From Sphingobacterium sp. B16(2022) (lineage in GTDB: Bacteria; Bacteroidota; Bacteroidia; Sphingobacteriales; Sphingobacteriaceae): a stretch of 64,000 nt of DNA. A program made the translations under genes and the position numbers. Shown piece after piece: positions 25,018-34,944 of the stretch (the first letter of the stretch is position 1; each line of letters begins with the position of its first letter). Where the stretch lies: contig NZ_JAAUVN010000004.1 of assembly GCF_012030425.1 (NCBI RefSeq), positions 1-64,000 on the forward strand. The letters are read 5' to 3'. Under the pieces are notes generated by a model, which worked only from the letters and a program-made list of their open reading frames with translations, had not been told where the DNA came from and made no database searches.

Positions 25018-26748
25018 TTAGTCTTTTGGTAAGTTAATAGTAGGGTTATAAAATTTACCCATTAATCCCCAAGTTTTTGGAATAGATATGTTCATCCAAT
25101 TATAAATCATGACTGGAATATCGACACCATTTGGTACCGCTAAAAATGCTGATTGAGATATATTTGGAGAAATATTCGGAGAAATATCCATAAAGTTTGC
25201 AAATTGGATCGACTCACTAAAATCAAAATTATTACCTTTTCCTGAACGGTCGAACATCTTGTCGCCAGATTCTTCATTTCCTGGCCAAAATCCAATTGCA
25301 TTTGCAAAGTATGGATTATCGATTCCAAATTCTTTCCTCATATATGTCCCCATTTCTGCATCTGTAAGTGCTTTATTCAGAATTACCAAATCCCTAACTA
25401 AGATATTTGAATTAGATGAGGCATCGGTGCCTATTCTTAGTGGATAGTTATTGTCTGCATTTCTTCCAGCAATATTTGAAGTGTTTTGCAAAGCTCCATC
25501 TGCAAATACTTTAAGATTACGTGCACTTCCGCTTGGAGCGATCGTAAATCCCATTGTATGCCAAACCCCATCAATCTGATTAATTTTACCACTAGGGCGA
25601 TTATACAATGCCCAATCAATCTGAAATGAATTACCACCCATTAAAAATCCCCATCCCCCTTCGTTTACTCCCGTACTAGCAGGATCTCTTTTACCCACGA
25701 ACATCGGGTAATTGACTTCTCTACCAATATCATTACGAACTTTAAACATTAGGGTGTATTCTCCTGTGGTTCCAAAATTACCAATGGAAGTATTACTATT
25801 TAAAAATGCAACCCCATTCGTACTTCCATTATTAGAAGCGAATCGAGGTCCAACTCCTGCATAAGGTAATGCATCGACGTTAGGTTTCACATAATTGGCA
25901 GAAGTGAATTTAGGGTTGTAAAAAGTAACAAATGTATTTCGCGATTCATCTTCATAAATATTTGATCCCGGCTCACCCCCAGAAGCTCCTCCCCCTTTAT
26001 TGGAAGCAATAATCACCAACCAGTTTTCACCATTGTATGTTTTTCTAGCTTGTAACGCGGTCATAATCTCTCCTACATAATCATCGAGCTTGCCAATAGC
26101 AGCTGTATACGCGGTATTATCCTCCGAGTAGTCATTCCCAGCAGCTTCTTTAGCACCTTTAAACTGGGCGACCAATAACGATGGGTCTTGCGTAGACAAC
26201 TCCGCAATAACCGCATCTTTTACAGCGGCATCATTTGCCAAATCTTTCTTTTCTGTTGCATCTTTTGCCAGAGTACTGTTTAATCCTGTTGCAGAAGCAA
26301 ATGAAACTGTTCTCACATTTTTAATTTCAGCTTTCAATCGAGTAAAAACTGTAGGTGTTTTTTGATTATCAAATCCACTGAAATCATTTGATTGAACTTG
26401 ATGTTTTGTATAATCGACTCCTGTCAACATCGTTGTCCATGCCCCAGCGTCTGTTAAGTTATTGCGCTGAAAATCAGCTAATCCATCATAAGTAAACATG
26501 GATCTTTTTGTAATTAAACTAATGTTTTTAGGTCCTAGGCTCTCTACGACAGATCCTTTAACTCCGTCTAAAATAAGATACAGAACTCTCCTTGAACCAT
26601 CACTTACTCCTAAGGTATCATTTTTAAAAGAATCTGGAAGTGTATTCACAAACTCTTTATTACAAGATGAACTGACTAGGATTGTAGCGACAAAAGCTGC
26701 AACACCCAACATTTTCATACCTATCTTTGATTTTATTTCTCTTTTCAT
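25018..26748 (-). CDS. AP-fold/LamG surface lipoprotein, more degenerate paralogue
   Basis: A 576-residue predicted lipoprotein (C29 in VSSSCNK), paralogous to the product of 21297-22994 along its length. The AP/NPP-like region keeps D61 (LILDGVKG) and the MLTG turn at 107-110, but the nucleophile position is D100 and the SDHG metal motif reads SNKG (N250, K251), losing the histidine. A LamG-like domain follows from about residue 300 to 470, then a DUF4983-like end (GNEESGDKMFDRSGKGNN). Catalysis by the standard two-metal mechanism looks impossible. The gene lies 18 bases after the IPT/delta-60 gene and 3 bases before the M60 gene. Confidence 0.7.
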   Translation of the reverse strand: MKREIKSKIGMKMLGVAAFVATILVSSSCNKEFVNTLPDSFKNDTLGVSDGSRRVLYLILDGVKGSVVESLGPKNISLITKRSMFTYDGLADFQRNNLTDAGAWTTMLTGVDYTKHQVQSNDFSGFDNQKTPTVFTRLKAEIKNVRTVSFASATGLNSTLAKDATEKKDLANDAAVKDAVIAELSTQDPSLLVAQFKGAKEAAGNDYSEDNTAYTAAIGKLDDYVGEIMTALQARKTYNGENWLVIIASNKGGGASGGEPGSNIYEDESRNTFVTFYNPKFTSANYVKPNVDALPYAGVGPRFASNNGSTNGVAFLNSNTSIGNFGTTGEYTLMFKVRNDIGREVNYPMFVGKRDPASTGVNEGGWGFLMGGNSFQIDWALYNRPSGKINQIDGVWHTMGFTIAPSGSARNLKVFADGALQNTSNIAGRNADNNYPLRIGTDASSNSNILVRDLVILNKALTDAEMGTYMRKEFGIDNPYFANAIGFWPGNEESGDKMFDRSGKGNNFDFSESIQFANFMDISPNISPNISQSAFLAVPNGVDIPVMIYNWMNISIPKTWGLMGKFYNPTINLPKD

Positions 26749-26766
26749 ATTTAAATAAATTGGGAC

Positions 26767-28452
26767 TTATTTAGAAATGCTAATTCTTACGATATTATGT
26801 AAGATGGATGCATTGAACCTGCTGATCTCACCGACCAGAATTACTTTTGATTCTTTTGCATTTTCTGTTTCGATCATATCATATACTCTTCCCTGAAAAC
26901 CACCTGTATTATTATAACCAACAGCTAATTTTCCATCTGGTTCTAAAATCATAAAACCTTGACGTAAATAGGTTCCATACTTATTAAAGCTTCCAGTCAC
27001 TAATATTTTTCCACTATTTAATTGCGCTGCAAAAGTAGCACCTCCGCCACTAATCAATTCGCCATTAAATGTAGCATCAACAGATCCATCCGCATTTAAT
27101 ACCGCCAGCGTTGATGAAGGCTTTCCGTTATAGGTCGTAAAATTACCGGTCACAATTATTTTATTTGTTTTAGCATTAAAGCGAATTGAATAAATATCCC
27201 CATTAGCTGCCGCTCCTGATTGGAATGATTTGTCAATAGAACCATCCAAGTTTAATCTTACGATATGGTTTGCTTGTTCATTATTAAAGGTTGTGAAGCT
27301 CCCAACCAGAATTAACTTTCCGTCTGTTTGCATTATTGCATCGGCAATTCCACCATTTGCGCCAACGGGGCTCTGACGTGCCTCACGATTAAAATGAAAC
27401 GTTGAATCCATTGAGCCGTCTAAGTTCATGCGTACCAATTGTGACATACGGGTAATATCATAAATCTTTTCATCGTAGCTTGAATTGGGAAGAAACATGC
27501 GTAGATAGGCTGTAAAACCTCCTATCGCATAAACCTGCTCACCAAAAACAAAAGTTTTTCTAATAAATCCCAATACTCCGCCATTAAATGATGGAATTGT
27601 ATCGGCATTTTTCCATGTTATTTCGGGCTTTGGATTGACAATTTCGGTAGTTCGGACCGTATCTAAAGAGCCATTTGAATTTAATTTTGTTATGCTTCCA
27701 ATGGTACGGCGATTTTCTCTACGACTATTATAAGCATTAAAACTACCCGCAATGATGTATTTTCCATTTTGCGAACCAGAAGTGATGCGATTGATTGACG
27801 TGATCGCTTTTAAACCTCCTACGACACCTATGCCGAAGTTAACACCTTCGGTTGAATAGTTTCCTTCAGCACCAATCTGGGCTATTCCACCATTTGGTGT
27901 CTTTTCGGTTCCCTGCTGTTCGAAATTATTGAAATATCCAGTTAACCAAATATTACCATTCGGCAATAACGCAGTACTAAATATCCCAGAACCAAAACCT
28001 TCACCTATAGTCGATGCTCCATTGATTACTTTGAAGCTTGGGTCAAGTGAAACTTTTCCACCAATTTTGACAATCGGGCCAAAAAATGACTGATCGTTTG
28101 CAGTGATCCACACACTTCCAGTACTTGCTGTTAAGGGTACAACAAATTGAATGGTTGTATCTGTATAATTGAGTACTTCAGCTTCGATCTCATTGACAAA
28201 TAACTTAAATACATCCTTATACTTCATTAGACCTCTGACTTTCAAATCTAAGGTACTACCCGCTTCTACAATATCAGGATCTGTTGTTTTGGAAACAAAA
28301 CCGATATCCAACACCTCTTTCCCTCCAGCATATGGATCGTCTGCTAATCCCTTGCTTTTTGAACAGGCCCCTACCACAAAGGAAAGTCCCACTACTAGCA
28401 TGATAAGCAATCTTGTTCTATATTTTATATTACGTAACATCTTTCGAATCAT
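26767..28452 (-). CDS. IPT/TIG plus delta-60-repeat lipoprotein (DUF5008-like)
   Basis: A 561-residue lipoprotein (C30 in VVGACSK, after a long basic N-region). Residues about 45-130 form an immunoglobulin-like IPT/TIG domain (DIVEAGSTLDLKVRGL, then GSVWITANDQSFFGP). The remainder consists of repeating units with the delta-60 pattern (LNLDGSIDKSF, LNADGSVDATF, MNLDGSMDSTF, each followed by a G-K-I-x-V-T/G-F strand), probably a beta-propeller. The order matches DUF5008 proteins of SusC/SusD loci; the domain name is from memory. Likely role is surface ligand binding. It lies 21 bases after the FAS1 gene. Confidence 0.72.
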   Translation of the reverse strand: MIRKMLRNIKYRTRLLIMLVVGLSFVVGACSKSKGLADDPYAGGKEVLDIGFVSKTTDPDIVEAGSTLDLKVRGLMKYKDVFKLFVNEIEAEVLNYTDTTIQFVVPLTASTGSVWITANDQSFFGPIVKIGGKVSLDPSFKVINGASTIGEGFGSGIFSTALLPNGNIWLTGYFNNFEQQGTEKTPNGGIAQIGAEGNYSTEGVNFGIGVVGGLKAITSINRITSGSQNGKYIIAGSFNAYNSRRENRRTIGSITKLNSNGSLDTVRTTEIVNPKPEITWKNADTIPSFNGGVLGFIRKTFVFGEQVYAIGGFTAYLRMFLPNSSYDEKIYDITRMSQLVRMNLDGSMDSTFHFNREARQSPVGANGGIADAIMQTDGKLILVGSFTTFNNEQANHIVRLNLDGSIDKSFQSGAAANGDIYSIRFNAKTNKIIVTGNFTTYNGKPSSTLAVLNADGSVDATFNGELISGGGATFAAQLNSGKILVTGSFNKYGTYLRQGFMILEPDGKLAVGYNNTGGFQGRVYDMIETENAKESKVILVGEISRFNASILHNIVRISISK

Positions 28453-28473
28453 TTATTAAATTGAAATAATTAA

Positions 28474-29187
28474 TTATGGTGTTGCAGGTGTAATACCCGC
28501 CGCAATCGCTTCATCGATAAACTTTAACGTATTAAATCCAAATGTGTGTTTGATACGCGTGAGCACATGCAACACCCCATTATTTGTCTGGATATCGGAA
28601 GTTGCTACAGGGTTATTTTGCAAAGCAACCTGTGGATTTGATAGATCTGGAATGTAGGCCAAAAATAATTGACGGTATCCGGCATATTGTACACCTCCTG
28701 CATTATTAAAAATTACCCCAATATTCATGATACGTCCTGAATAACTGGTATAATTTTGACCTGGAAAGGCAATATACGAAAGGGTATCACGCTGTGGATA
28801 ATCTTTCATTAAAGAAGAACTTTTGAATATATATTGCAAAAGTGTGTTCTTCCATACTGCGGGTTTGATTTGCGTAAGTTTTGATACGGTATCACGTCCT
28901 TCAAATCTAAGGTATCTATTGAGCTGTATAATTGCTTTATTCACAGATCCACTAGGGGGAGCAAAAAAAGTTACATTTTCTTTATCCAAGACATCATCCA
29001 ATCCCGCTAAATTGATAATCGTAAGGGTCGAATCAAAAAATGGTTGTTTTGCCTTCATATAAGCTAATGTCGATCCTTCAAATTTGGGATCGTGAACACC
29101 CGAATCATAATAATATTTTTTACAACTGGTAGAAAATAGCACAGCCAGTGCTATGATCATATAAAAGATTCTATTTTTTAAATTCAT
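28474..29187 (-). CDS. Fasciclin (FAS1) domain lipoprotein
   Basis: A 237-residue lipoprotein (LFSTSCKK lipobox). One divergent FAS1 domain follows: LTIINLAGLDDVLDKENVTFF gives the H1-like hydrophobic FAP motif (FFAPPSGSVNKAI), and GVLHVLTRI near the C-terminus gives the YH-type end. FAS1 domains bind proteins, glycans or matrix components. The start is the ATG at 29187, five bases after the SusD stop; an upstream in-frame ATG at 29202 would overlap SusD. It is the second FAS1 protein of this operon, each one sitting next to a SusC/SusD pair. Confidence 0.75.
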   Translation of the reverse strand: MNLKNRIFYMIIALAVLFSTSCKKYYYDSGVHDPKFEGSTLAYMKAKQPFFDSTLTIINLAGLDDVLDKENVTFFAPPSGSVNKAIIQLNRYLRFEGRDTVSKLTQIKPAVWKNTLLQYIFKSSSLMKDYPQRDTLSYIAFPGQNYTSYSGRIMNIGVIFNNAGGVQYAGYRQLFLAYIPDLSNPQVALQNNPVATSDIQTNNGVLHVLTRIKHTFGFNTLKFIDEAIAAGITPATP

Positions 29188-29192
29188 AATGA

Positions 29193-30701
29193 TTAATTCC
29201 AAAAATTGTTTCCGATTAAACCTGGGTTAGCATTACGCTCTTCGGCAGTGATGATCAATGGCCAAGTCCATGCGCCATTATTAAAATTACCAACACTCAT
29301 TGGCGAATTAGCAAATTCCGAATTGACAACACGCTTTGTTCTAACCAGATCAAAATAATACTGTCCTTCACCTATTAGTTCCCGACATCTTTCTTTAAAA
29401 ATATCATCTTTCAAGGTTTCACCCCCTGTAGTGATCTCCGAAGCACCTGCATTTAATCTAATTTGGTTCAAAAAAGCTTTAGCTTCTGTTTCCTGTCCGA
29501 GCTCGGCATGTGCTTCAGCAACTAATAAAATTGCATCGGACAATCTAAAAATAATAGCGCTGTCATCACTAACCATCGTGACACCAGAACCCGAACCTCT
29601 AGCGTAGGTATTGATAAATTTTTTAAACTGGAAAGTCAGAGAATTGTCACTAACATTATCAAACCAAAGGGCACGTCTTTGATCAGCAATACCCGCTGGA
29701 TATAGTTTTTCAAGATAATTTCCTTGATAAGCCATTCGGCTTGTAGTTGTCGTTACAGTTCCTCTGTAAGGATAATGTGAAAAAAAGTAGGAGGAATTAG
29801 CATAATCTGCAAAGGTCTCGCCATAATTATAATCTTGTAAGATACTAAATAGATTTTCGGATGAACGGCCTTTAAAGATACGTTTGGTATTTTCAACTGT
29901 AATCGGCAAAAGGCGATAGTCTGTATATGTCTTTAATTCTTCTCCTAAAGCAGTCACTGCTTTATAGTATACTGATTTATCTGCTGTATCCCAAGCTGCT
30001 GCCCACATATTTAAATGCATCAATAACGCTACAGCAGAGGCACGTGTCGGTCTAAGACCTAATAGTGATGCTTCAGGATATTTAACAGGAAGATTATCCT
30101 TGGCTGAATTCATATCTGCAATACATTTTTTCAATACTTCAAGTTGTGGTAATCGTGGTAATGGTTTACTGTTATAGGCATCTGTATAATAAATGGCATC
30201 GCCAAACATCTTACAGATGTACATATAACTCAGATTACGCGTAAAAACCGCTTCCGCCTGATAACGCTTTTTTTCTGAAGCTGATATAATAGACTCAGGC
30301 ATATTTCCGACTTCGGCATGAAGAATATTGCTGGCGGCAATCACATCATACCATCCCTTCCAGCTCATATTCTCTCTTATAACACCATCAAAATCATCTC
30401 CCCCACCTATAATTCCTTTCAAGTTATTATAAATTAAATTTATATAAGTTATTGGACCGCTTGACGAACCAATCCAATTACCTCTAATTTCCAAACTGGG
30501 TAATAATGCGGTATTTCCTATTTTAGTTTTTAACCTCAGGTATATCCCATTTGTATAGCCTTCTACATCTTTTTTGGTTTCCCAAAAATTATTCCCCGAT
30601 AAAGCGTCAATAGGGGTCACATTCAAAAATTTATCACAGCTTGATGTAGATAATACAAGTGCTGTAACGGCAAGTATATATGCTAATTTTTTAATTTTCA
30701 T
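29193..30701 (-). CDS. SusD/RagB-family nutrient-binding lipoprotein (second pair)
   Basis: The 502-residue lipoprotein begins with a Sec signal and lipobox (LVLSTSSCDKFLNV), then the SusD N-terminal signature LNVTPIDALSGNNFW. TPR-like helices with AEAVFTRNLSYMYICKMFGDAIYYTD follow, and the C-terminal RagB signature is present (ILLVAEAHAELGQ, then ERCRELIGEGQYYFDLVRTKR). It caps the partner SusC barrel, encoded 11 bases upstream, and binds substrate at the cell surface. Confidence 0.92.
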   Translation of the reverse strand: MKIKKLAYILAVTALVLSTSSCDKFLNVTPIDALSGNNFWETKKDVEGYTNGIYLRLKTKIGNTALLPSLEIRGNWIGSSSGPITYINLIYNNLKGIIGGGDDFDGVIRENMSWKGWYDVIAASNILHAEVGNMPESIISASEKKRYQAEAVFTRNLSYMYICKMFGDAIYYTDAYNSKPLPRLPQLEVLKKCIADMNSAKDNLPVKYPEASLLGLRPTRASAVALLMHLNMWAAAWDTADKSVYYKAVTALGEELKTYTDYRLLPITVENTKRIFKGRSSENLFSILQDYNYGETFADYANSSYFFSHYPYRGTVTTTTSRMAYQGNYLEKLYPAGIADQRRALWFDNVSDNSLTFQFKKFINTYARGSGSGVTMVSDDSAIIFRLSDAILLVAEAHAELGQETEAKAFLNQIRLNAGASEITTGGETLKDDIFKERCRELIGEGQYYFDLVRTKRVVNSEFANSPMSVGNFNNGAWTWPLIITAEERNANPGLIGNNFWN

Positions 30702-30712
30702 GATATCAACAA

Positions 30713-33700
30713 TTAAAACTCAATATTCAATCCTAAAGCAAATTGCTTAGGAAGTGGATAATTACCTCCAGAATCTTTACCTAATGCACTCACGTTTTCC
30801 GGATTAGCTCCTGTATAGCGGGTGATATAAAACAAATTGGAAACTGTACCATTAATACTTACACGGTTCATCCCATATCTTCTTGACCAGTTCTGATCAA
30901 AATTATAATACACTTTTACTGCATTTAATTTGAAATAAGATCCATCTTCTTGGAATAAAGTCTGATTACCCCTGAAAGGATTTAAGCGACGTGCGCGTAC
31001 AAAATCCAATGGGTTTCCATAAGTTGCCTGATCGCCAACTGCTTTCCAATAATCCAATTGTGAAATAGGCGGTAATGCAACCAATTTCCACGGATCATAT
31101 TGTATAGCAGGATCTGTAAATGCACCGAACTGGCTAGCCAAGGTATTATTCATAATATCACGTTTCAATGTGAATGATGTATTGACTTCAAAACTCCAGC
31201 TCTTGTACTGTAATAGCGAAGTAAAACCACCGGTAATCTGCGGTTGAGAATTACCGGCAATTACGCGATCATAGTTATCTAAAACATAGTTTCCATCTAA
31301 ATCGGTGAAAATAGGATCACCTGCTTTAAAGTAATTTAAGATATCATTGCTACCCACACGATAAGGTAGACCAGTTGCTGGATCTACAGGGACTTGAGCA
31401 TTGGTACTATAAACACCTTTTGTATTAAATAGATAGTTAGACAAAGAATTGATACCTAATCTATAATAGATATCCTGTTGGTTTCCTGGATCATAATAGA
31501 TCATTTCTCTTAAACCATCCGGCAATGCTGCCAATACTTCACGGTTGATTGCAAACGAACCTGACATTGTCCATTTGAAGGGGCTTGTTGCACTTAATGG
31601 ACGAGCAGTTGCTTGAAACTCCCAACCATAATTTACATTACTGATTTCTGTAGAAGCAATATTCTCGAATGAATTTGAAGATGAAATCGCTTTCTCTCTA
31701 AAAACATTATCATTTTGCTTGTAGTAGCTATCAATATTTAAGGTTAACCTATTATTGAATACTGAAATATCAAAACCCGCATTTAAAGTAGTCGCGCGAG
31801 TAGGCTCCAACGACCGATTCGGTAAAAATTTTAAATCTGTAACAACAGTTTTCTGATTATTATAATTATCTCCGCCATAATATTTTCCATAAGATTGATA
31901 AATACTTCCATTAGGTGTAATATTAGAACCATAACTCAGACGGAAGGATCCATAATCCAACCATTCCTTATCTTTCATGAAATTTTCTTTTTCAAAATTC
32001 CATTTTGCAGAAATCGCAGGGTTTTTAACATAACCTGCATCTGGACCATTGGTCGACAGACCGTCAGCACGGTAAGAGAAATTGATGACATATTTCTGCT
32101 TATAATCGTATGCAAAATTGCCTGAAAATGCCACTGCCCGTGTATCCGTATAGCCGATTGTACCACCTTTGGAACTTAAATAACTTGTCTGCTTTACGAT
32201 CGGCCCTCTCAACTGATCATTGACAACACGATCATTCAACATTGCATCTGCTTTAAAGAATGATGATCTTATCTCGTTAAATGCGAAAAAGTTAAAATTA
32301 TGCGCGTCTTCTCCATCTTCTTTCAATGAAAACACATAGGACATCTGGTTACGATTATACAATGTAGTTGCTCTATCGTTATAAGTGTAATACTGTGCCT
32401 GATTTGCATTTAATGCGGCTGGTGAGAAGTTATCTTTTGTACTGGATGTTCCGGTATAATTTAACGTGGTCTCCACTTTAAAATTCTTAAAGAAATCGTA
32501 AGCTACATTGACAATCGCAGATGTTGTCAAAACTTTATTATCATCATCCGTATTCAATGCTCCTAAAACCGAATTGACCGATGAATATAAGGATGGTGCT
32601 GGTAATAAAGAAGATGAATTTCCTCCGTCTGCAATACCAGAATTCATCAATCCATTCCCGCTACCCATCCTTTGATTCTGGATGGAGTTATTCAATTGCG
32701 CTAATAATTTGAATTTATAAGTCGGATTATAGATCATATTCATATTCAAGTTATAACGCGAGTAACCTGTATTTTCCTGAATACCTTTTTCATCGTAAAT
32801 ACCCATTGCAACCTTATAATTAAACTTCACATCACCACCGGATACATTGAGATTATGAGTCTGGTTATAGGTTGGCTTATAAAAATAGGACTGCCAATCG
32901 GTAGAGTTATTATAATAAGGATTTAAACTGTCTGATAAAAATGGGGTTTGGTTTACCAAATCTAAGGCATGATTCCAAGAGGTATCAAAGCGCATAATCT
33001 GTGCGATCCTTAATAATCGCTCATCTTTACCGCCAATAACAGCTTTTAATTGTGGTACTGCCGACATAAAGGCCGCACCATTATAGCGCACTACTGGAAC
33101 TTTTGAATTACCTCTTTTTGTTGTAATTAAAATAACACCATAAGCGCCACGCGATCCGTATAAAGATGTTGCAGCAGCATCTTTAAGTACCTGAATATCT
33201 TCAATATCTTCCGGTGGAATCTGTGATGCTGGTGATACACCAGGTCCTGCTTGTTGGAAACCGTAAGAAAAATTTGCATTATCGTCTACCGGAACACCAT
33301 CGATGACATATAAAGGAGAAGTTGGTGTCAAGAATGCCGCGTCTCCACTTCCAGAGACATTGATGTTGGAAATACCACGAATCGTGACACTTCCTCTAAA
33401 TCCTGGTGCACCTGTATTATTTTGAATATTTAAACCCGCGACACGACCTTGCAATAATGACATCACATCACCTGCAGGCTGTCCCTGTATATCTTTACCT
33501 GAAATGGTAACAATAGAGCCTGTATTCGTAGCTCTTGTTTTCTGCTGATAACCACTGGTTACTTTGACCTCCCCCAACATCTCACTTGTAGGTGACATGG
33601 TCACGGAGAGGTACGTTTTATTGTCAACTTTTACGGTAACAGATTTATGACCAATCGATCTAAAAATGATGGAAGCATTATTTGGAACCGTGATCGTAAA

Positions 33701-33922
33701 TTTACCCGACCTGTCCGTACTTCCTATTGCTTTACCTCCGGTACTGATACTCACACCGGAAATTGCTTCTTGAGAACTCGAGGCACCGTCTATGACAACC
33801 CCCGTTACTTTTATCTGCTGTTGTGCAAAAGCAACTTGTTGCGTTCCAAAAAACAACAATATAACTAGCGTATATATATGCTTCATTTGAAATGTATTTA
33901 ATTTAAGTTTATATTGATTCAT
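30713..33922 (-). CDS. SusC/RagA-family TonB-linked outer-membrane transporter (second pair)
   Basis: A 1069-residue protein with the full SusC layout. After a signal peptide ending VAFAQ comes a carboxypeptidase-regulatory-like domain (about 38-115), then the plug (EVKVTSGYQ, then IRGISNINVSG and SPLYVIDGVPVDDN, GAYGVILITTKRG), then a 22-strand-type barrel ending in GLNIEF. It imports ligands captured by SusD using TonB energy. The ATG at 33922 overlaps the upstream stop (TAATG); an in-frame ATG at 33886 (MKHIYTLV) gives a shorter, more typical signal peptide and is the alternative start. Confidence 0.92.
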   Translation of the reverse strand: MNQYKLKLNTFQMKHIYTLVILLFFGTQQVAFAQQQIKVTGVVIDGASSSQEAISGVSISTGGKAIGSTDRSGKFTITVPNNASIIFRSIGHKSVTVKVDNKTYLSVTMSPTSEMLGEVKVTSGYQQKTRATNTGSIVTISGKDIQGQPAGDVMSLLQGRVAGLNIQNNTGAPGFRGSVTIRGISNINVSGSGDAAFLTPTSPLYVIDGVPVDDNANFSYGFQQAGPGVSPASQIPPEDIEDIQVLKDAAATSLYGSRGAYGVILITTKRGNSKVPVVRYNGAAFMSAVPQLKAVIGGKDERLLRIAQIMRFDTSWNHALDLVNQTPFLSDSLNPYYNNSTDWQSYFYKPTYNQTHNLNVSGGDVKFNYKVAMGIYDEKGIQENTGYSRYNLNMNMIYNPTYKFKLLAQLNNSIQNQRMGSGNGLMNSGIADGGNSSSLLPAPSLYSSVNSVLGALNTDDDNKVLTTSAIVNVAYDFFKNFKVETTLNYTGTSSTKDNFSPAALNANQAQYYTYNDRATTLYNRNQMSYVFSLKEDGEDAHNFNFFAFNEIRSSFFKADAMLNDRVVNDQLRGPIVKQTSYLSSKGGTIGYTDTRAVAFSGNFAYDYKQKYVINFSYRADGLSTNGPDAGYVKNPAISAKWNFEKENFMKDKEWLDYGSFRLSYGSNITPNGSIYQSYGKYYGGDNYNNQKTVVTDLKFLPNRSLEPTRATTLNAGFDISVFNNRLTLNIDSYYKQNDNVFREKAISSSNSFENIASTEISNVNYGWEFQATARPLSATSPFKWTMSGSFAINREVLAALPDGLREMIYYDPGNQQDIYYRLGINSLSNYLFNTKGVYSTNAQVPVDPATGLPYRVGSNDILNYFKAGDPIFTDLDGNYVLDNYDRVIAGNSQPQITGGFTSLLQYKSWSFEVNTSFTLKRDIMNNTLASQFGAFTDPAIQYDPWKLVALPPISQLDYWKAVGDQATYGNPLDFVRARRLNPFRGNQTLFQEDGSYFKLNAVKVYYNFDQNWSRRYGMNRVSINGTVSNLFYITRYTGANPENVSALGKDSGGNYPLPKQFALGLNIEF

Positions 33923-34944
33923 TAATCATTATCAAATTTTGGTTTGTCTCTTCTAAACCAAAAGGTCAGCTCCCAATCACCCTTTTGAAAAATGTTAAAA
34001 TTAAAGTTGAGGTAGTTTTTTTCAAGTATATTACCAAAGCCAATGCGACTAAACTTAAATGAAATGCTAGCCTGTCCACCACTTAATGTTGTGTAAGGAG
34101 TTGGATAAGCACTTAATGGAATCGGATAAGCGACATCATAACGTACTTTTGTTGCATCCTTCGTCATATTAAAACCATGTACTAAGCCTGCCCAATTCGT
34201 TTCATCGAATTTATTCGGATCTATCGGATTGGATAAGGAATCTGCAAATTTGAAAGTCAAGCTATTTCCATTTCCTGTTTTCCTAAACAGGACCTGCACA
34301 TCAAAAAAACTACTCATGTACTGTCCGCGTTCACCCATGATGAAGACCCCTGATGGGCTAACGGAAACACTTGTTGCCTGTCCAGTGATGGGATCTAAAT
34401 TTGAAGGTTCATAAGGACGTTCCCTGAAGGGCATGAGGCGCATATTTTGAAAATACTTACGACCTCCAGAATTGGACATCTCGACATCGAAGACATAGCC
34501 AGAATCTGGTTGTGCACTCACCATATTAGAATTAGCCGAAGACCACATCACAAAATCACCAGCGTGTGGTCTAATTTCAAATAATGGATGATTTTCAATG
34601 GTTCGCTTCGCTTCAATTTCAGCTAAAGATTTTTCTGTACCATCATAAATCTGTTTCCATACTGTCACTGGATATAATTGTGTTAATTCAGGCGCTGGAT
34701 CTCCATTAAACTTGCGCATATTCACAATTTTAAAATCCAAAGGACGACTTGAATTTCCGTATTGAAAGATATTGGTAAATAAGGTATTCCGGCCAAGTAC
34801 CGGTTGAAATAGCGTGGTTACATATTTCGAATCATTGGCTATTGATAGCCTTTCGTCAGGTAAATTCTTTTTACAAGCCGAAAAAAACAATCCAAAGACC
34901 ATTACAGGTAAACCAATCTTGAATATATTTAGAATTCTTTTCAT
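33922..34944 (-). CDS. DUF5007-like SusC/SusD-associated lipoprotein
   Basis: A 340-residue lipoprotein (LFFSACKKNLPDERLSI). The body is beta-rich and ends in a conserved-looking aromatic stretch (GDWELTFWFRRDKPKF). It fits the DUF5007 family of Bacteroidota utilisation loci by order, length and the LPDE-x-LS start; that family name is from memory. No catalytic motif is visible. It overlaps by one base with both the FAS1 gene upstream and the second SusC gene downstream, so it is translationally coupled and probably part of the surface complex. Confidence 0.6.
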   Translation of the reverse strand: MKRILNIFKIGLPVMVFGLFFSACKKNLPDERLSIANDSKYVTTLFQPVLGRNTLFTNIFQYGNSSRPLDFKIVNMRKFNGDPAPELTQLYPVTVWKQIYDGTEKSLAEIEAKRTIENHPLFEIRPHAGDFVMWSSANSNMVSAQPDSGYVFDVEMSNSGGRKYFQNMRLMPFRERPYEPSNLDPITGQATSVSVSPSGVFIMGERGQYMSSFFDVQVLFRKTGNGNSLTFKFADSLSNPIDPNKFDETNWAGLVHGFNMTKDATKVRYDVAYPIPLSAYPTPYTTLSGGQASISFKFSRIGFGNILEKNYLNFNFNIFQKGDWELTFWFRRDKPKFDND

